Below, in pieces: positions 38,178 through 48,611 of a stretch of DNA of 64,000 nt (position 1 is its first letter; each line of letters opens with the position of its first letter). Where the stretch lies: positions 1-64,000 of the forward strand of contig QAIB01000004.1 of NCBI GenBank assembly GCA_030418545.1. The letters are read 5' to 3'. A program made the position numbers and the translations under genes. The notes under the pieces are model-generated. The model saw nothing but the letters and a program-made list of their open reading frames with translations. It was not told the origin of the DNA and searched no databases. The DNA is from Xenophilus aerolatus. Lineage in GTDB: Bacteria > Pseudomonadota > Gammaproteobacteria > Burkholderiales > Burkholderiaceae_C.

Positions 38178-39080
38178 TCAGCGCGCGTAGCAGCTCAGCA
38201 TCACCGAGCGCAGCCAGCGGTTGGCGGCGTCGTTGTCGGTGCTGGCATGCCAGTACATGTAGGCGTCCATGGAGGACACCGGCGCGGGCATCGGCAGCAC
38301 CTGGTTGCCGAACTGCTGGTTCGCCATGTGCGCATAGCTCTCGGGCATGGTGAGCACCAGGTCGGTCTGCGACACGGTGCGGCAGGCGGCGAAGTAGTAC
38401 TGGCAGCGCAGCGCGATCTGCCGCTGCACGCCCAGCCGGCGCAGTTCGATGTCCTCGAAGCCGGGCCCCTGGCGCCGGGTGGTGACGAGGATGTGCCGCT
38501 GCGCCAGGTAGGTGTCCAGGTCGATGCTGCCGCGGATGGCCGGGTGGTCCTTGCGCGCGACCACGGCCACGCCATCGACGCTGATGCGGGTGAACTTCAC
38601 CGCGTCCGACAGCGGCAGCAGCACGTCGACCGCCAGGTCGAGCGTGCCGGCGGCCAACTCACCTTCGAGGCTGCGGCGGTTGGCGCGCACGCTGGCGATC
38701 TCGACCTCGGGCGCCTCGCGCGCGAGCGTGCGCATCAGCGGCGGCATCACGGTCGATTCCATGAAGTCGCGCAATCCGATGACGAAGCGCTTCTTGGTGC
38801 TGGCGGGCTCGAAGCTCTGCGTGTCGTTGAGCAGCGCCCCCAGCGACTGCAGCGAGCCGCGCAGCGGGTCGATCATGCGCTTGGTCAGCGCGGTGGGCAC
38901 CATCTTGTGGCCCTGGCGTTCGAACAGCGGGTCGTTGAAGAGGTCGCGCAGGCGCCCCAGCGCATGGCTGATCGCCGGCTGCGTGAGGTGCAGCTTCTCC
39001 GCCGCCTTGGTGATGCCACCCTCGGTGTAGATGGTGTCCAGGACGACGAGCAGGTTGAGGTCGACCCTCGAGATATGCAT
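38178..39080 (-). CDS. LysR-type regulator (NodD-like group)
   Basis: A 300-residue regulator starting MHISRVDLNLLVVLDTIYTE, with HTH KAAEKLHLTQPAISHALGRL. The pattern with LDTIY and FERQGHKMVPT is that of NodD/LinR-like LysR proteins often linked to aromatic or acid catabolism. It is divergent from the APH-kinase gene (140-bp gap) and may respond to the pathway substrate. A GC hairpin (38120-38137) without T-tract follows its stop. Confidence 0.9.
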   Translation of the reverse strand: MHISRVDLNLLVVLDTIYTEGGITKAAEKLHLTQPAISHALGRLRDLFNDPLFERQGHKMVPTALTKRMIDPLRGSLQSLGALLNDTQSFEPASTKKRFVIGLRDFMESTVMPPLMRTLAREAPEVEIASVRANRRSLEGELAAGTLDLAVDVLLPLSDAVKFTRISVDGVAVVARKDHPAIRGSIDLDTYLAQRHILVTTRRQGPGFEDIELRRLGVQRQIALRCQYYFAACRTVSQTDLVLTMPESYAHMANQQFGNQVLPMPAPVSSMDAYMYWHASTDNDAANRWLRSVMLSCYAR

Positions 39081-39220
39081 GGGCTGTATCCGGGCGCATG
39101 CCGCGCATTCATTGGCCGGCGCTGGCGGACGCGTTTAGCCTCGCCGGCTCGAGCCGCGATCATGCCTGCACGCCGCAGGCTGCGCATTCCCCGACGAGAC
39201 ACGCCCGCGCGGGCGCCCCC

Positions 39221-40288
39221 ATGTCCGACACCTTCACCGGCACCACCCCCGTCCGCGAGGGCCACCGCTTCGACGAGACCGCCCTGCGCGACTGGTTCGC
39301 CCTTCGCGTCGACGCCAGCGCCCGCCGCGCCTTCGCGCTGTCGCAGTTCAAGGGCGGGCAATCCAACCCGACCTTCCTCGTGGCCACGGCCGAACGCCGC
39401 TACGTGCTGCGGCGCAAGCCAACGGGCGAGCTGCTGCCATCGGCCCACGCGGTGGACCGCGAGTTCCGCGTGATGCGCGCGCTCGAGGGCACCGGCGTGC
39501 CGGTGCCGCACATGCATGCACTGTGCGAGGACCCTGCCGTCATCGGCTCCGCCTTCTACGTCATGGACTTCGTGGAGGGCCGCATCCTCTGGGACCCGAA
39601 GCTGCCCGGCCTGTCGAACGCCGAGCGCGCCGCGGTCTGCGACGACATGAACCGCGTGATCGCGGCGCTGCACGAGGTCGACGTGCAGGCCGCGGGCCTG
39701 GCCGACTACGGCCGCAGCGGCCGCTACGTGGCACGCCAGATCGACCGCTGGAGCCGGCAGTACCGTGCCAGCGAGACCGAGCGCATCGAAGCCATGGAAC
39801 AGCTCATGGACTGGCTGCCCGCGCGCCAGCCGCCCGAGGGCGCGACGCGCCTGGTCCATGGCGACTACCGGCTCGACAACCTGGTGTTCGCGGCCGATGC
39901 ACCGCGCGTGGTCGCGGTGCTCGACTGGGAACTCTCGACGCTCGGCGACCCGCTGGCCGACTTCGCCTACCACTGCATGGCCTGGCAGCTGCCGCCGCCC
40001 TTCCGCGGCCTGGGCGACCTGGACGACGAGGGCCTGCGCACCCTCGGCCTGCCCACGGTGCCCGACTACCTGCAGCGCTACCTCGGGCGGCGCGGCCTGC
40101 CGGCCATCGACCCCGCCGCCTGGCAGTTCTACGGCGCCTTCAACCTCTTTCGCGCGGCGGCGATCGCGCAGGGGATCCTGGGCCGCGCGCTGGCCGGCAA
40201 TGCGTCCAACCCGCATGCGCTCGAGGCCGGCCGGCAGGCGCGCCAGCTGGCCGAGCTGGGCTGGCGCCACGCGCGCGCCGCGGGCTGA
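39221..40288 (+). CDS. APH-fold acyl-CoA kinase, LvaA/ACAD11 N-domain-like
   Basis: A 355-residue protein of the aminoglycoside-phosphotransferase fold. It has the catalytic LVHGDYRLDNLVF (H213-G-D215) and metal-binding VLDWELSTLGDPLADF (D235). The wording matches the kinase domain of mammalian ACAD10/11 and Pseudomonas LvaA, which phosphorylate 4-hydroxyacyl-CoA, rather than antibiotic kinases. A matching ACAD11-type dehydrogenase is encoded 3.6 kb away. ATG 39221 is chosen because the upstream part of the frame is unlike the family. It probably forms an operon with the VOC-like gene 6 bp downstream. Confidence 0.88.
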   Translation: MSDTFTGTTPVREGHRFDETALRDWFALRVDASARRAFALSQFKGGQSNPTFLVATAERRYVLRRKPTGELLPSAHAVDREFRVMRALEGTGVPVPHMHALCEDPAVIGSAFYVMDFVEGRILWDPKLPGLSNAERAAVCDDMNRVIAALHEVDVQAAGLADYGRSGRYVARQIDRWSRQYRASETERIEAMEQLMDWLPARQPPEGATRLVHGDYRLDNLVFAADAPRVVAVLDWELSTLGDPLADFAYHCMAWQLPPPFRGLGDLDDEGLRTLGLPTVPDYLQRYLGRRGLPAIDPAAWQFYGAFNLFRAAAIAQGILGRALAGNASNPHALEAGRQARQLAELGWRHARAAG

Positions 40289-40294
40289 GACACC

Positions 40295-41029
40295 GTGGGC
40301 GCGGCACATCCGTCCATCGGCCCGGCCCTGCATGGGCTGCGCCTCGGCTTCTCGGCGCTGGAGCCCGCCGCGGCGCTGCTGGAACAGGTGCTCGGCCTCG
40401 CGCCCATCCCGGTCGTGCCACCCGCGGCGGCGGGACGGCCCGCGCGGCGCCACTACGCGCTCGGCGGGCTGCGCCTGGAGGTCCGCAGCGCATCCGGGTT
40501 ACGCGGCCCTGGCGAGAGCCGGCCTGCGAACGTCGACGCCCTGCAGTGGCGCCAGGACGACCTGCCCCATCGACGACGGCACCTCGCCACCCTGGGGCTC
40601 GCGGCGCTCGATGGCGCCGAACTCGGATGTGGCGCCGGCCTGCGCCTGGAGGCGGTGGAGACCGGTGCCTGCGCGGTCGAGCTGCGCGAACCGCAGGATG
40701 TCGTCGTGACGCCGCCCGTGCCCGGCCCGCGCCTGGTCGCCATCGACCTGAGGGTGCGCGCGCCCGAGAGCGTGGCCGTGCATTGGGCGCGCCTGCTCGG
40801 TGCGCCGCTGGGCCGCGATGCCGACGGCGTGCCGCGCCTCGACGTGGCGCCGGTGCCGGTGCGCTTCGTGCCGGCCTCGGCCTTCGAGGGCGCTGGCGTC
40901 GATGCGCTGGTGCTCGCCGGCGCCGACGCCCGGGTCACCGCGCAGCGCGCCGCGGCGCACGGGCTGCCGGTGGAAGGCGACGGTTCGTGGATCGCCGCGG
41001 GCCTGCGCGTGCGGCATTCCCGGCGCTGA
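40295..41029 (+). CDS. VOC-fold-like protein of unknown function
   Basis: A 244-residue protein starting with GTG 40295, 6 bp after the kinase stop. It reads as two glyoxalase/VOC-like halves: LHGLRLGFSALEPAAALLEQ at the start and LVAIDLRVRAPESVAVHWAR in the middle. Few metal-binding residues are evident. It resembles in outline the VOC protein at 51521. Tight linkage suggests a role beside the kinase, perhaps as an epimerase or a binding protein, but no function can be assigned. Confidence 0.65.
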   Translation: MGAAHPSIGPALHGLRLGFSALEPAAALLEQVLGLAPIPVVPPAAAGRPARRHYALGGLRLEVRSASGLRGPGESRPANVDALQWRQDDLPHRRRHLATLGLAALDGAELGCGAGLRLEAVETGACAVELREPQDVVVTPPVPGPRLVAIDLRVRAPESVAVHWARLLGAPLGRDADGVPRLDVAPVPVRFVPASAFEGAGVDALVLAGADARVTAQRAAAHGLPVEGDGSWIAAGLRVRHSRR

Positions 41030-41048
41030 GCCCCGAAACAGCAAAGTG

Positions 41049-41087
41049 CAATCGGCCGCCAGCCCGCCCCGGATGGGCGCTGGCGCC
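41049..41087. repeat. Partial dispersed repeat
   Basis: CAATCGGCCGCCAGCCCGCC followed by GGGCGCTGGCG resembles the right half of the inverted copy at 27092. It lies between the convergent VOC-like and FadB-like genes. Confidence 0.3.
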
Positions 41088-41116
41088 AAACTCGTCACAT
41101 CCGTGACGACCTCTGC

Positions 41117-43210
41117 TCAGGCGAACGACCTGCCTTCCGCCACCAGCTTCTGGATCAGCGGTGCCGGCTGCCAGAATGCCGCATCGTCGCGCGGGTTCTT
41201 GGCAAAGCGCTTCATCGTCTCGGCCACGTTGTACAGGCCCACCTGGCTGGCGTAGTGCATCGGCCCGCCGCGGTGCATCGGGAAACCGTAGCCCGTGAGG
41301 TACACCATGTCGATGTCGCCGGACTTGCTGGCGATGCCGTCCTCCAGGATGTGCGCGCCTTCGTTGACGAGGGCATACACCAGGCGCTGCACGATCTCCT
41401 CGTCGCTGATCTTGCGTGGGGTGATGCCCAGCTCCTTGCGGTGGTCCTCGATCATCTTGTTGACCAGCTCGCTCGGGATCGCGTCGCGCTTGCCCGCCTG
41501 GTAGTCGTACCACCCTGCCCCGGTCTTCTGGCCGAAGCGGCCCAGCTCGCACAGCTTGTCGGCCGTCTTGCTGTACTTCATGTCGGCACGCTCGGTGGCG
41601 CGGCGCTTGCGGATCGCCCAGCCGATGTCGTTGCCCGCCAAGTCGCCCATGCGGAACGGACCCATGGCGAAGCCGAACTTCTCGATCGCCTTGTCTACCT
41701 GCTGGGGCGTGGCGCCTTCGTCGAGCAGGAAGCCGGCCTGGCGTGAGTACTGCTCGATCATGCGGTTGCCGATGAAGCCGTCGCACACGCCGGAGACGAC
41801 GGCCGTCTTCTTGATCTTCTTGGCCACGGCCATGACGGTGGCCAGCACGTCCTTGGCCGTTTCCTTGCCGCGCACGACTTCCAGCAGCTTCATAACGTTG
41901 GCCGGGCTGAAGAAGTGCATGCCGACCACGTCCTGCGGGCGTTTCGTGAAGGCGGCGATTTTGTCGACGTCCAGCGTGGAGGTGTTGGACGCGAGGATGG
42001 CGCCCTTCCTGGCGATCTCGTCGAGCTGCTTGAAGACCTTTTCCTTGACGCCAAGCTCTTCGAACACGGCCTCGATGATGAGGTCGCAGTCCTTGAGTGC
42101 TGCGTAGTCCAGGGTGGTGCTCAGGAGCGCCATGCGCTGCTCGTACTTGTCCTGCTTGAGCTTGCCCTTCTTGACCTGGGCCTCGTAGTTCTTCTTGATG
42201 GTGGCGACGCCGCGGTCCAGCGCTTCCTGCTTCATCTCGAGCATGGTGACGGGGATGCCGGCGTTCAGGAAGTTCATCGTGATGCCGCCGCCCATGGTGC
42301 CGGCGCCGATCACGCCCACCGTCTTGATCGGGCGCTGGGGCGTGTCTTCGGGCACGTCGGGGATCTTGCTGGCGGCGCGCTCGGCGAAGAAGGCGTTGCG
42401 CAGGGCCGCGCTCTCCGGCGTCCACACGAGCTCGGTGACGCCGGCGCGTTCGTAGGCCAGCGCCTGGTCGAAGGGCATGCGCACGGACTGCGCCACGCAG
42501 TCGAGGCAGCGCAACGGCGCCGGGTAGTTCTTCGACATCGCGGCGACCATGTTGCGCGCGAACTGCAGGTAGGCCTCGGGCGCCGGGTGCGTCACCTTCA
42601 GCTCGCGCACGCGCGGCAGCGGACGCACCTCGGCATGGTCGCGCGCGAAAGCGATCGCGGCCTGCAGCACCTCGGCGTCGACGATGCGGTCGAAGAGCTT
42701 CTGGCCGGGCATGGCGGCCAGCACCTCGCTCATCACCGTGTTGCCGGTGACGATCATGTTGAGGGCCGGCTCCAGGCCGATGAGGCGCGGCAGGCGCTGC
42801 GTGCCGCTGGCACCCGGCAGGATGCCGATGCGCACCTCGGGCAGCGACACCAGGGTGCCGCGCTGCACCACGCGGTAGTGGCAGCCCATGGCCAGCTCCA
42901 GGCCGCCGCCCATCACGATGCTGTGGATGGCCGCGACGACCGGCTTCTCGCAGCGCTCGATCAGGTCGATGACGTCGATCAGGTCGGGCGCCATCGTGGC
43001 TTCGGGCTTGTTGAATTCACGGATGTCGGCGCCACCGCAGAAGGCGCGGCCGCGGCCGGTGAGCACGATGGCCCGCACGTCCGGGTCGGCCTCGGCGCGG
43101 CGGATGGCGTCGGCGATGAAGCGCCGGTTGCCCAGCCCCAGGCTGTTGACCGGGGGCGTGTCCATGGTCGCGACGGCGATGCCGTCCTGCACGTCGTAGC
43201 TGCCGCTCAC
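41117..43210 (-). CDS. Bifunctional enoyl-CoA hydratase / 3-hydroxyacyl-CoA dehydrogenase
   Basis: A 697-residue fusion like peroxisomal multifunctional enzyme type 1. The N-terminal crotonase has the oxyanion hole FCGGADIREF and both catalytic glutamates, E105 (GGGLELAMG) and E125 (LPEVRIG). The NAD-binding GAGTMGGG lies at 302-309, and the dehydrogenase dyad is H432 (GMHFFSPANVM) with E444 (LLEVV). It hydrates enoyl-CoA and oxidises the 3-hydroxy product to 3-oxoacyl-CoA. The start is GTG 43210 with AAGGA 7 bases before; a longer frame upstream is a shadow. It is divergent from the MaoC gene. Confidence 0.94.
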   Translation of the reverse strand: MSGSYDVQDGIAVATMDTPPVNSLGLGNRRFIADAIRRAEADPDVRAIVLTGRGRAFCGGADIREFNKPEATMAPDLIDVIDLIERCEKPVVAAIHSIVMGGGLELAMGCHYRVVQRGTLVSLPEVRIGILPGASGTQRLPRLIGLEPALNMIVTGNTVMSEVLAAMPGQKLFDRIVDAEVLQAAIAFARDHAEVRPLPRVRELKVTHPAPEAYLQFARNMVAAMSKNYPAPLRCLDCVAQSVRMPFDQALAYERAGVTELVWTPESAALRNAFFAERAASKIPDVPEDTPQRPIKTVGVIGAGTMGGGITMNFLNAGIPVTMLEMKQEALDRGVATIKKNYEAQVKKGKLKQDKYEQRMALLSTTLDYAALKDCDLIIEAVFEELGVKEKVFKQLDEIARKGAILASNTSTLDVDKIAAFTKRPQDVVGMHFFSPANVMKLLEVVRGKETAKDVLATVMAVAKKIKKTAVVSGVCDGFIGNRMIEQYSRQAGFLLDEGATPQQVDKAIEKFGFAMGPFRMGDLAGNDIGWAIRKRRATERADMKYSKTADKLCELGRFGQKTGAGWYDYQAGKRDAIPSELVNKMIEDHRKELGITPRKISDEEIVQRLVYALVNEGAHILEDGIASKSGDIDMVYLTGYGFPMHRGGPMHYASQVGLYNVAETMKRFAKNPRDDAAFWQPAPLIQKLVAEGRSFA

Positions 43211-43382
43211 AGGCGTCCTTTCAGAGTGGAGCGCCGATGTTCCGCCGCGACGCGCGCGCAGCGCATCAGCGCTCCGAATGCGTCCGATGAAAAGACTGCA
43301 TGGCTCGACGTTCCGGCGCCGGGCCGATGCAGGCACCATCGGGTGCATCCGAACTTTGCCCGGCCTGCGCGCCGGCCTTGCC

Positions 43383-43841
43383 ATGCCCGTCCTGACCCGA
43401 GACAACCTGCAGCAGCACGTCGGCCAGTCGATCGGCACCTCGTCCTGGGTGGAGGTGCCGCAGTCGCGCATCGACGCTTTTGCCGAGTGCACCGAAGACC
43501 GCCAGTGGATCCACATCGACGTCGAGCGCGCCACGCGCGAGAGCCCCTTCAAGGCGCCCATCGCGCACGGCTTCCTCACGCTGTCGCTGCTGCCCATCAC
43601 CTCGTACGAACTGCTGGCGGGCCTCAAGCCCACCAAGTCGGTCAACTACGGCATGGACAAGCTGCGCTTCATGTCACCGGTGAAGGCCGGCTCGCGCGTG
43701 CGCAACCACATCAAGCTGCTGGCGGCCGAGCCGCGCGACGACGGCTGGGTGCTGCTGCGCTGCGAGAACACCGTCGAGATCGAGGGGCAGGACAAGCCGG
43801 CCCTGGTCGCCGTCACGCTGGGCCTGTTCTCCTGGTCCTGA
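43383..43841 (+). CDS. MaoC-like (R)-specific enoyl-CoA hydratase
   Basis: A 152-residue hot-dog-fold protein. [14 protein letters not shown] and [14 protein letters not shown] carry the Asp/His pair of (R)-hydratases. It hydrates an enoyl-CoA with stereochemistry opposite to crotonases. ATG 43383 gives the family start; upstream codons are unlike it. It lies 40 bp before the ACAD11-like gene and is probably co-transcribed with it. Confidence 0.88.
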   Translation: MPVLTRDNLQQHVGQSIGTSSWVEVPQSRIDAFAECTEDRQWIHIDVERATRESPFKAPIAHGFLTLSLLPITSYELLAGLKPTKSVNYGMDKLRFMSPVKAGSRVRNHIKLLAAEPRDDGWVLLRCENTVEIEGQDKPALVAVTLGLFSWS

Positions 43842-43881
43842 TTCCCTTTTCCACACATCGCCGCACACGAAAGAACATCGC

Positions 43882-45123
<1,242 letters not shown>

Positions 45124-45132
45124 GCCGGCGCC

Positions 45133-46812
45133 TCAGGCGATGCGCGGGCCGAAAGGCAGGATGCCCGGCTCGCGCAGCATGCGCCGCAGCAGCTTGCCGT
45201 TGCCGGCCGCCGGCAGGCCGTCGCGGAACACGATGGAGCGCGGCACCTTGTAGTGCGACATGTGCTGCAGGCACCACTCGATGAGGCGCTGGTCGGTGCG
45301 GTCGCGCCGGCGGCCGAAGCCGTCGACGCGGATGTCGCGCGGGGCGGCGTCCTTGAGCACCACGTAGGCCTGCAGCGCCTCGCCGCGGTCGGGGTCGGGC
45401 AGGCCGACCACCGCGGCCTGGCGCACGTCGGGGTGCGTCGCGAGGATGGCCTCGACCTCCTCGGGGAACACGCTGTAGCTCCAGACCTTGATCATTTCCT
45501 TGTGGCGGCCGATGAAGCGCAGGTAGCCCTCCTCGTCCATGGCGCCGATGTCGCCGGTGCGCACCCAGCCGTCGACCAGCATGGCGCGCGTGGCCTCGGG
45601 CCGCATCCAGTAGCCCTTGAAGGGCACCGGGCTGCGCACCTGGATCTCGCCGGCCGAGCCGGCCGGCAGCACCGCGCCGGTGTCGGGGTCGACGATGCGC
45701 AGCTCCGTGCCGGGAATGGGCTTGCCGTTGGTGCCCCACTTCACGGCGTCGGCCGGCATGAGCGCGTCGGAGCTGTGGGTCTCGCTCAGGCCGTAGCCGG
45801 TCTCGAAGACCTTGCAGCCGCCAGTGAAGCGGCGCCAGGCCTCGCCCAGCTCGCGCGTGAGCACGGTGCCGAAGCTGGTGGCGGCGGTGATGCGCAGCGA
45901 CGAGAGCTCGTAGCTGGCGGCGTCCTCGCAGGCCATCACCGAGTCGAGCGAGGGCGCCATCGTGTACCACCAGCTCACCCGACAGGCCTCGATGGCCTGG
46001 AGCACGGCCGTGGCGTCGAAGCGGCCGAGCAGCACCACCGTGGCCCCGCAGTAGATGACCGCGTTCAGGCCGGTGATGAGCCCCGAGATGTGGTGCAGCG
46101 GCACGTCGGCCAGCAGCACGTCGTCGGGCCGGATGTCCAGGCTCTGTGCCGTCGCTGCCGTCTTGTACAGCGCGCATTCGTAGCTCAGCATGGCGGCCTT
46201 CGGCAGCCCGGTGGTGCCCGAGGTATAGGCCATGAGCGCCACGTCGTCCAGCGCAAGGTCGGGCACGGATTCGAAGGGCCCGGCCGCGGCGAGCGCCTTC
46301 GCGAAGCCGAGCGTGCCGGCCGGCCAGGGCGGATGCACGTCGCCGGGCAGTGCGATGCACGGCGGCACGTCGATGGCCAGCACGCCCGGCAGCATGTCGC
46401 CGTAGCGCACGGCGTACAGCTGGCAGCCGGCGCGACCGCCGATGGCTTCGTGCGCGAGCGCCAGGCCCTCTTCGCCCGCCACCACCGCCGCGGCATCCAG
46501 CTCGGTGAGCTGGTGGGCCAGCTCGTACAGGCGCGCATGCGGGTTGCAGGGACTGACGACGGCGCCGAGCTTCTGTGCCCCCAGGTGCGCGATCACGTAC
46601 TCGGGGCAGTTGTGCATGAACAGGGCCACCACGTCGCCCTGCGCCAGCCCGTGGTCGCGCAGGCTCTGGGCAAAGCGGTCGCTCAGCTCGTCGAGCTCGG
46701 CATAGCTGATGCGCCGGCCGTACCAGACGATGGCGGGCTTGTGCGGGGTGGCGTGGGCATGCAGCCGCAAATACTCGTGCAGCGGCCGGCGGCCGTGGCG
46801 GTAGTCGATCAT
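45133..46812 (-). CDS. Acyl-CoA synthetase (AMP-forming), ligase 2 of the island
   Basis: A 559-residue ANL-superfamily ligase starting MIDYRHGRRPLHEYLRLHAH. It has YTSGTTGLPKAAMLSY (PKA instead of the usual PKG), GYGLSETH, TGDIGAMDEEGYL and the catalytic lysine in GNGKLLRR. It is a clear paralogue of the ligase at 28013 (compare DAVKWGTNGKPIPGTEL with DAVRWGTNGVPGPGVEL). It converges on the ACAD11-like gene with only 9 bp between stops. The 199 bp upstream holds nothing recognised. Confidence 0.9.
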   Translation of the reverse strand: MIDYRHGRRPLHEYLRLHAHATPHKPAIVWYGRRISYAELDELSDRFAQSLRDHGLAQGDVVALFMHNCPEYVIAHLGAQKLGAVVSPCNPHARLYELAHQLTELDAAAVVAGEEGLALAHEAIGGRAGCQLYAVRYGDMLPGVLAIDVPPCIALPGDVHPPWPAGTLGFAKALAAAGPFESVPDLALDDVALMAYTSGTTGLPKAAMLSYECALYKTAATAQSLDIRPDDVLLADVPLHHISGLITGLNAVIYCGATVVLLGRFDATAVLQAIEACRVSWWYTMAPSLDSVMACEDAASYELSSLRITAATSFGTVLTRELGEAWRRFTGGCKVFETGYGLSETHSSDALMPADAVKWGTNGKPIPGTELRIVDPDTGAVLPAGSAGEIQVRSPVPFKGYWMRPEATRAMLVDGWVRTGDIGAMDEEGYLRFIGRHKEMIKVWSYSVFPEEVEAILATHPDVRQAAVVGLPDPDRGEALQAYVVLKDAAPRDIRVDGFGRRRDRTDQRLIEWCLQHMSHYKVPRSIVFRDGLPAAGNGKLLRRMLREPGILPFGPRIA

Positions 46813-47011
46813 CCTGGCTTGTCTCCGGATCGTCGGGCCTTGCGGCCATGCGGGTTCAGGAAAGGCGTCTGCGCGCCCCGTCTCCTGTCCCGCTTGTGTC
46901 CGGATGATCGGCCAGGGCCTGCCCGAGGGCAAGGCGCCGGCAATGAATATTCGGCATGCCCGCCCATGTGGCGGCTGCATGCGGCGCGGCGCGGCCGGCG
47001 GCGACGGACCG

Positions 47012-47737
47012 TCAGGCCGTGGCGCGCGCGCGGCGCCGGGCCGCCGGCTCGGGCTCGCCGGCGCGCTCGCGCAGGTAGGCCAGGATCGGCGCTGCCGTGC
47101 GCTCGATCTCGTCCTCGATGCCCTTGCGCGCGAGCTCGCCGTCGCCCTTGCGCAGGCCGCGCAGCACGAGGTGGTGCGGGTGCTGCTTGCGCGGCTGCGC
47201 CAGCGCGTGGGTCTGCAGGGCCCGCATCAGCGGGCCGCATTGCAGCCACAGGCCCTCGACCATGCGCTGGAGCACCGGCATGCGGGCCAGCGCGTAGACC
47301 TCCATGTGGAAGCGCTCGGCCGCCAGCAGCTCGGCCGCCGCGTCGCCCGCTTCCCGCTGCGCGGCCATGTCCTCGTGCAGCGCCTCCAGGCGGCGAACGT
47401 CGGCCCCCGTTGCATGGTCGGCGGCGTGGGCCGCGGCCCGGCCCTCGAGCAGCAGCCGGAGTTCGCACACCTCGGCGAAGCGCGCCTCGTCCATGACCGG
47501 CACGCGCACCGAATGGTGGCCCACCTGCTCCAGCGCCTGCTCGGAGATCAGCCGCGCCAGCGCCTCGCGCACCGGGGTCGGGCTGATGCCCATCTCGGCC
47601 GCCAGGTCGCGCAGCTTGAGCTTCTCGCCCGGCGCGAAGCGGCCCGCCTTGAGGTCGCGGCACAGCCGCGCATAGGCCTGGCCATTGAGGCTGTCACGGG
47701 TGAGCGGGGCGTCGTCCATGGTCGGGAAGGGCCGCAT
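47012..47737 (-). CDS. GntR-family regulator (FadR/FCD type)
   Basis: A 241-residue regulator with N-terminal winged helix (LKLRDLAAEMGISPTPVREA) and a C-terminal helical FCD domain (EVCELRLLLEGRAAAHAADH). FCD regulators usually sense an organic acid or acyl-CoA and repress catabolic genes. Possible starts are TTG 47746, ATG 47737 and ATG 47719; none has a well-spaced ribosome site. It is the last gene of the minus-strand crotonase/CaiB cluster, and a GATATAAC-type motif lies just before it. Confidence 0.85.
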   Translation of the reverse strand: MRPFPTMDDAPLTRDSLNGQAYARLCRDLKAGRFAPGEKLKLRDLAAEMGISPTPVREALARLISEQALEQVGHHSVRVPVMDEARFAEVCELRLLLEGRAAAHAADHATGADVRRLEALHEDMAAQREAGDAAAELLAAERFHMEVYALARMPVLQRMVEGLWLQCGPLMRALQTHALAQPRKQHPHHLVLRGLRKGDGELARKGIEDEIERTAAPILAYLRERAGEPEPAARRRARATA

Positions 47738-47750
47738 GGCCCTCAATCTG

Positions 47751-47770
47751 AAATAGGTTATATCGTATGC
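47751..47770. promoter_or_regulatory. GATATAAC-type motif, site 2
   Basis: AAATAGGTTATATCGTATGC; on the minus strand ATACGATATAACCTATTT. It lies directly before the GntR gene and aligns with sites at 38017 and 51487, which would suit autoregulation. Confidence 0.45.
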
Positions 47771-47786
47771 CGGCCAGTTAGGCCGG

Positions 47787-48608
47787 TCAGCGGCCGGTGA
47801 AGTTCGGCGCGCGCTTTTCCAGGAAATGCGCCACGCCTTCCTTGAAATCCTCGCTGTCGAAGGACGCCACCATGGCCTCGTCGGCGCGGCGCCAGGCCTC
47901 GTCCAGGTCCTGGAACAGGCTGTCGCAGACCTGGCGCTTGATGACGCCGATCGAACGCGGCGAAGCGCTGTGCACCAGCTCGCGCGCGATGCCCTGCACC
48001 GCCGCCAGGAAGCCCTCGGCCGGCAGCGCTTTCACGAGGCCGAGCTGCGCGGCTTCGGCCGTGAGCAGCGTGCGGGCCGACATGAGCAGGTCCAGCGCAT
48101 TCGTCACGCCCACCAGGCGCGGCAGCATCCACGAGGCGCCGTGCTCGGCGATGAGGCCGCGCTTGGCGAAGGCGGTGGTGAGCTTCTGCCCCTCGGCCAT
48201 GTAGCGGAAGTCGCAGAAGAGCGCCATGCACAGGCCGATGCCGGCGATCGGCCCGTTGATGGCCGCGAAGATCGGCTTGCGCACCTTGAGCAGGTAGCTG
48301 AAGCGCCAGGCGTAGTTGCGCTCGATGCCCTCGAGCGCGTCGGCCGCGGGCGCCGAGCGCGCGGCATCGGCATCGCCGCTGCCGGACGCGCCGGCCTCGA
48401 GGATGTCCATGTCCGCCCCGGCGCAGAAGCCCCGCCCCGCGCCGGTGACGACGATCGCGCGCACGGCGGCGTCGGCCTCGGCACCGAGCACGGCCTGGCG
48501 GTACTCGTCCTCCATGCCCTCGTTCCAGGCATTGAGCCGCTCCGGGCGGTTGAGGGTGATGGTGCACACGCCGTCCTGCGTGGCCACGGTGATGTTGCTG
48601 TACGCCAT
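47787..48608 (-). CDS. Enoyl-CoA hydratase/isomerase family protein 1
   Basis: A 273-residue crotonase. The oxyanion-hole region is GRGFCAGADMDILEAG. The active-site region reads FAKRGLIAEHGASWMLPRLV, with one acidic residue (E of AEHG) in place of the two glutamates of classical hydratases, so it may be an isomerase, hydrolase or hydratase of an unusual substrate. It lies 3 bp after the SDR gene in a five-gene minus-strand unit. Confidence 0.87.
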   Translation of the reverse strand: MAYSNITVATQDGVCTITLNRPERLNAWNEGMEDEYRQAVLGAEADAAVRAIVVTGAGRGFCAGADMDILEAGASGSGDADAARSAPAADALEGIERNYAWRFSYLLKVRKPIFAAINGPIAGIGLCMALFCDFRYMAEGQKLTTAFAKRGLIAEHGASWMLPRLVGVTNALDLLMSARTLLTAEAAQLGLVKALPAEGFLAAVQGIARELVHSASPRSIGVIKRQVCDSLFQDLDEAWRRADEAMVASFDSEDFKEGVAHFLEKRAPNFTGR

Positions 48609-48611
48609 GGC

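Noticed and set aside
39221-40288. Aminoglycoside resistance kinase
   Set aside because: The fold is APH, but the wording around HGD and LDWELSTLGDPL is that of the ACAD11/LvaA group, and the neighbourhood is acyl-CoA catabolism.
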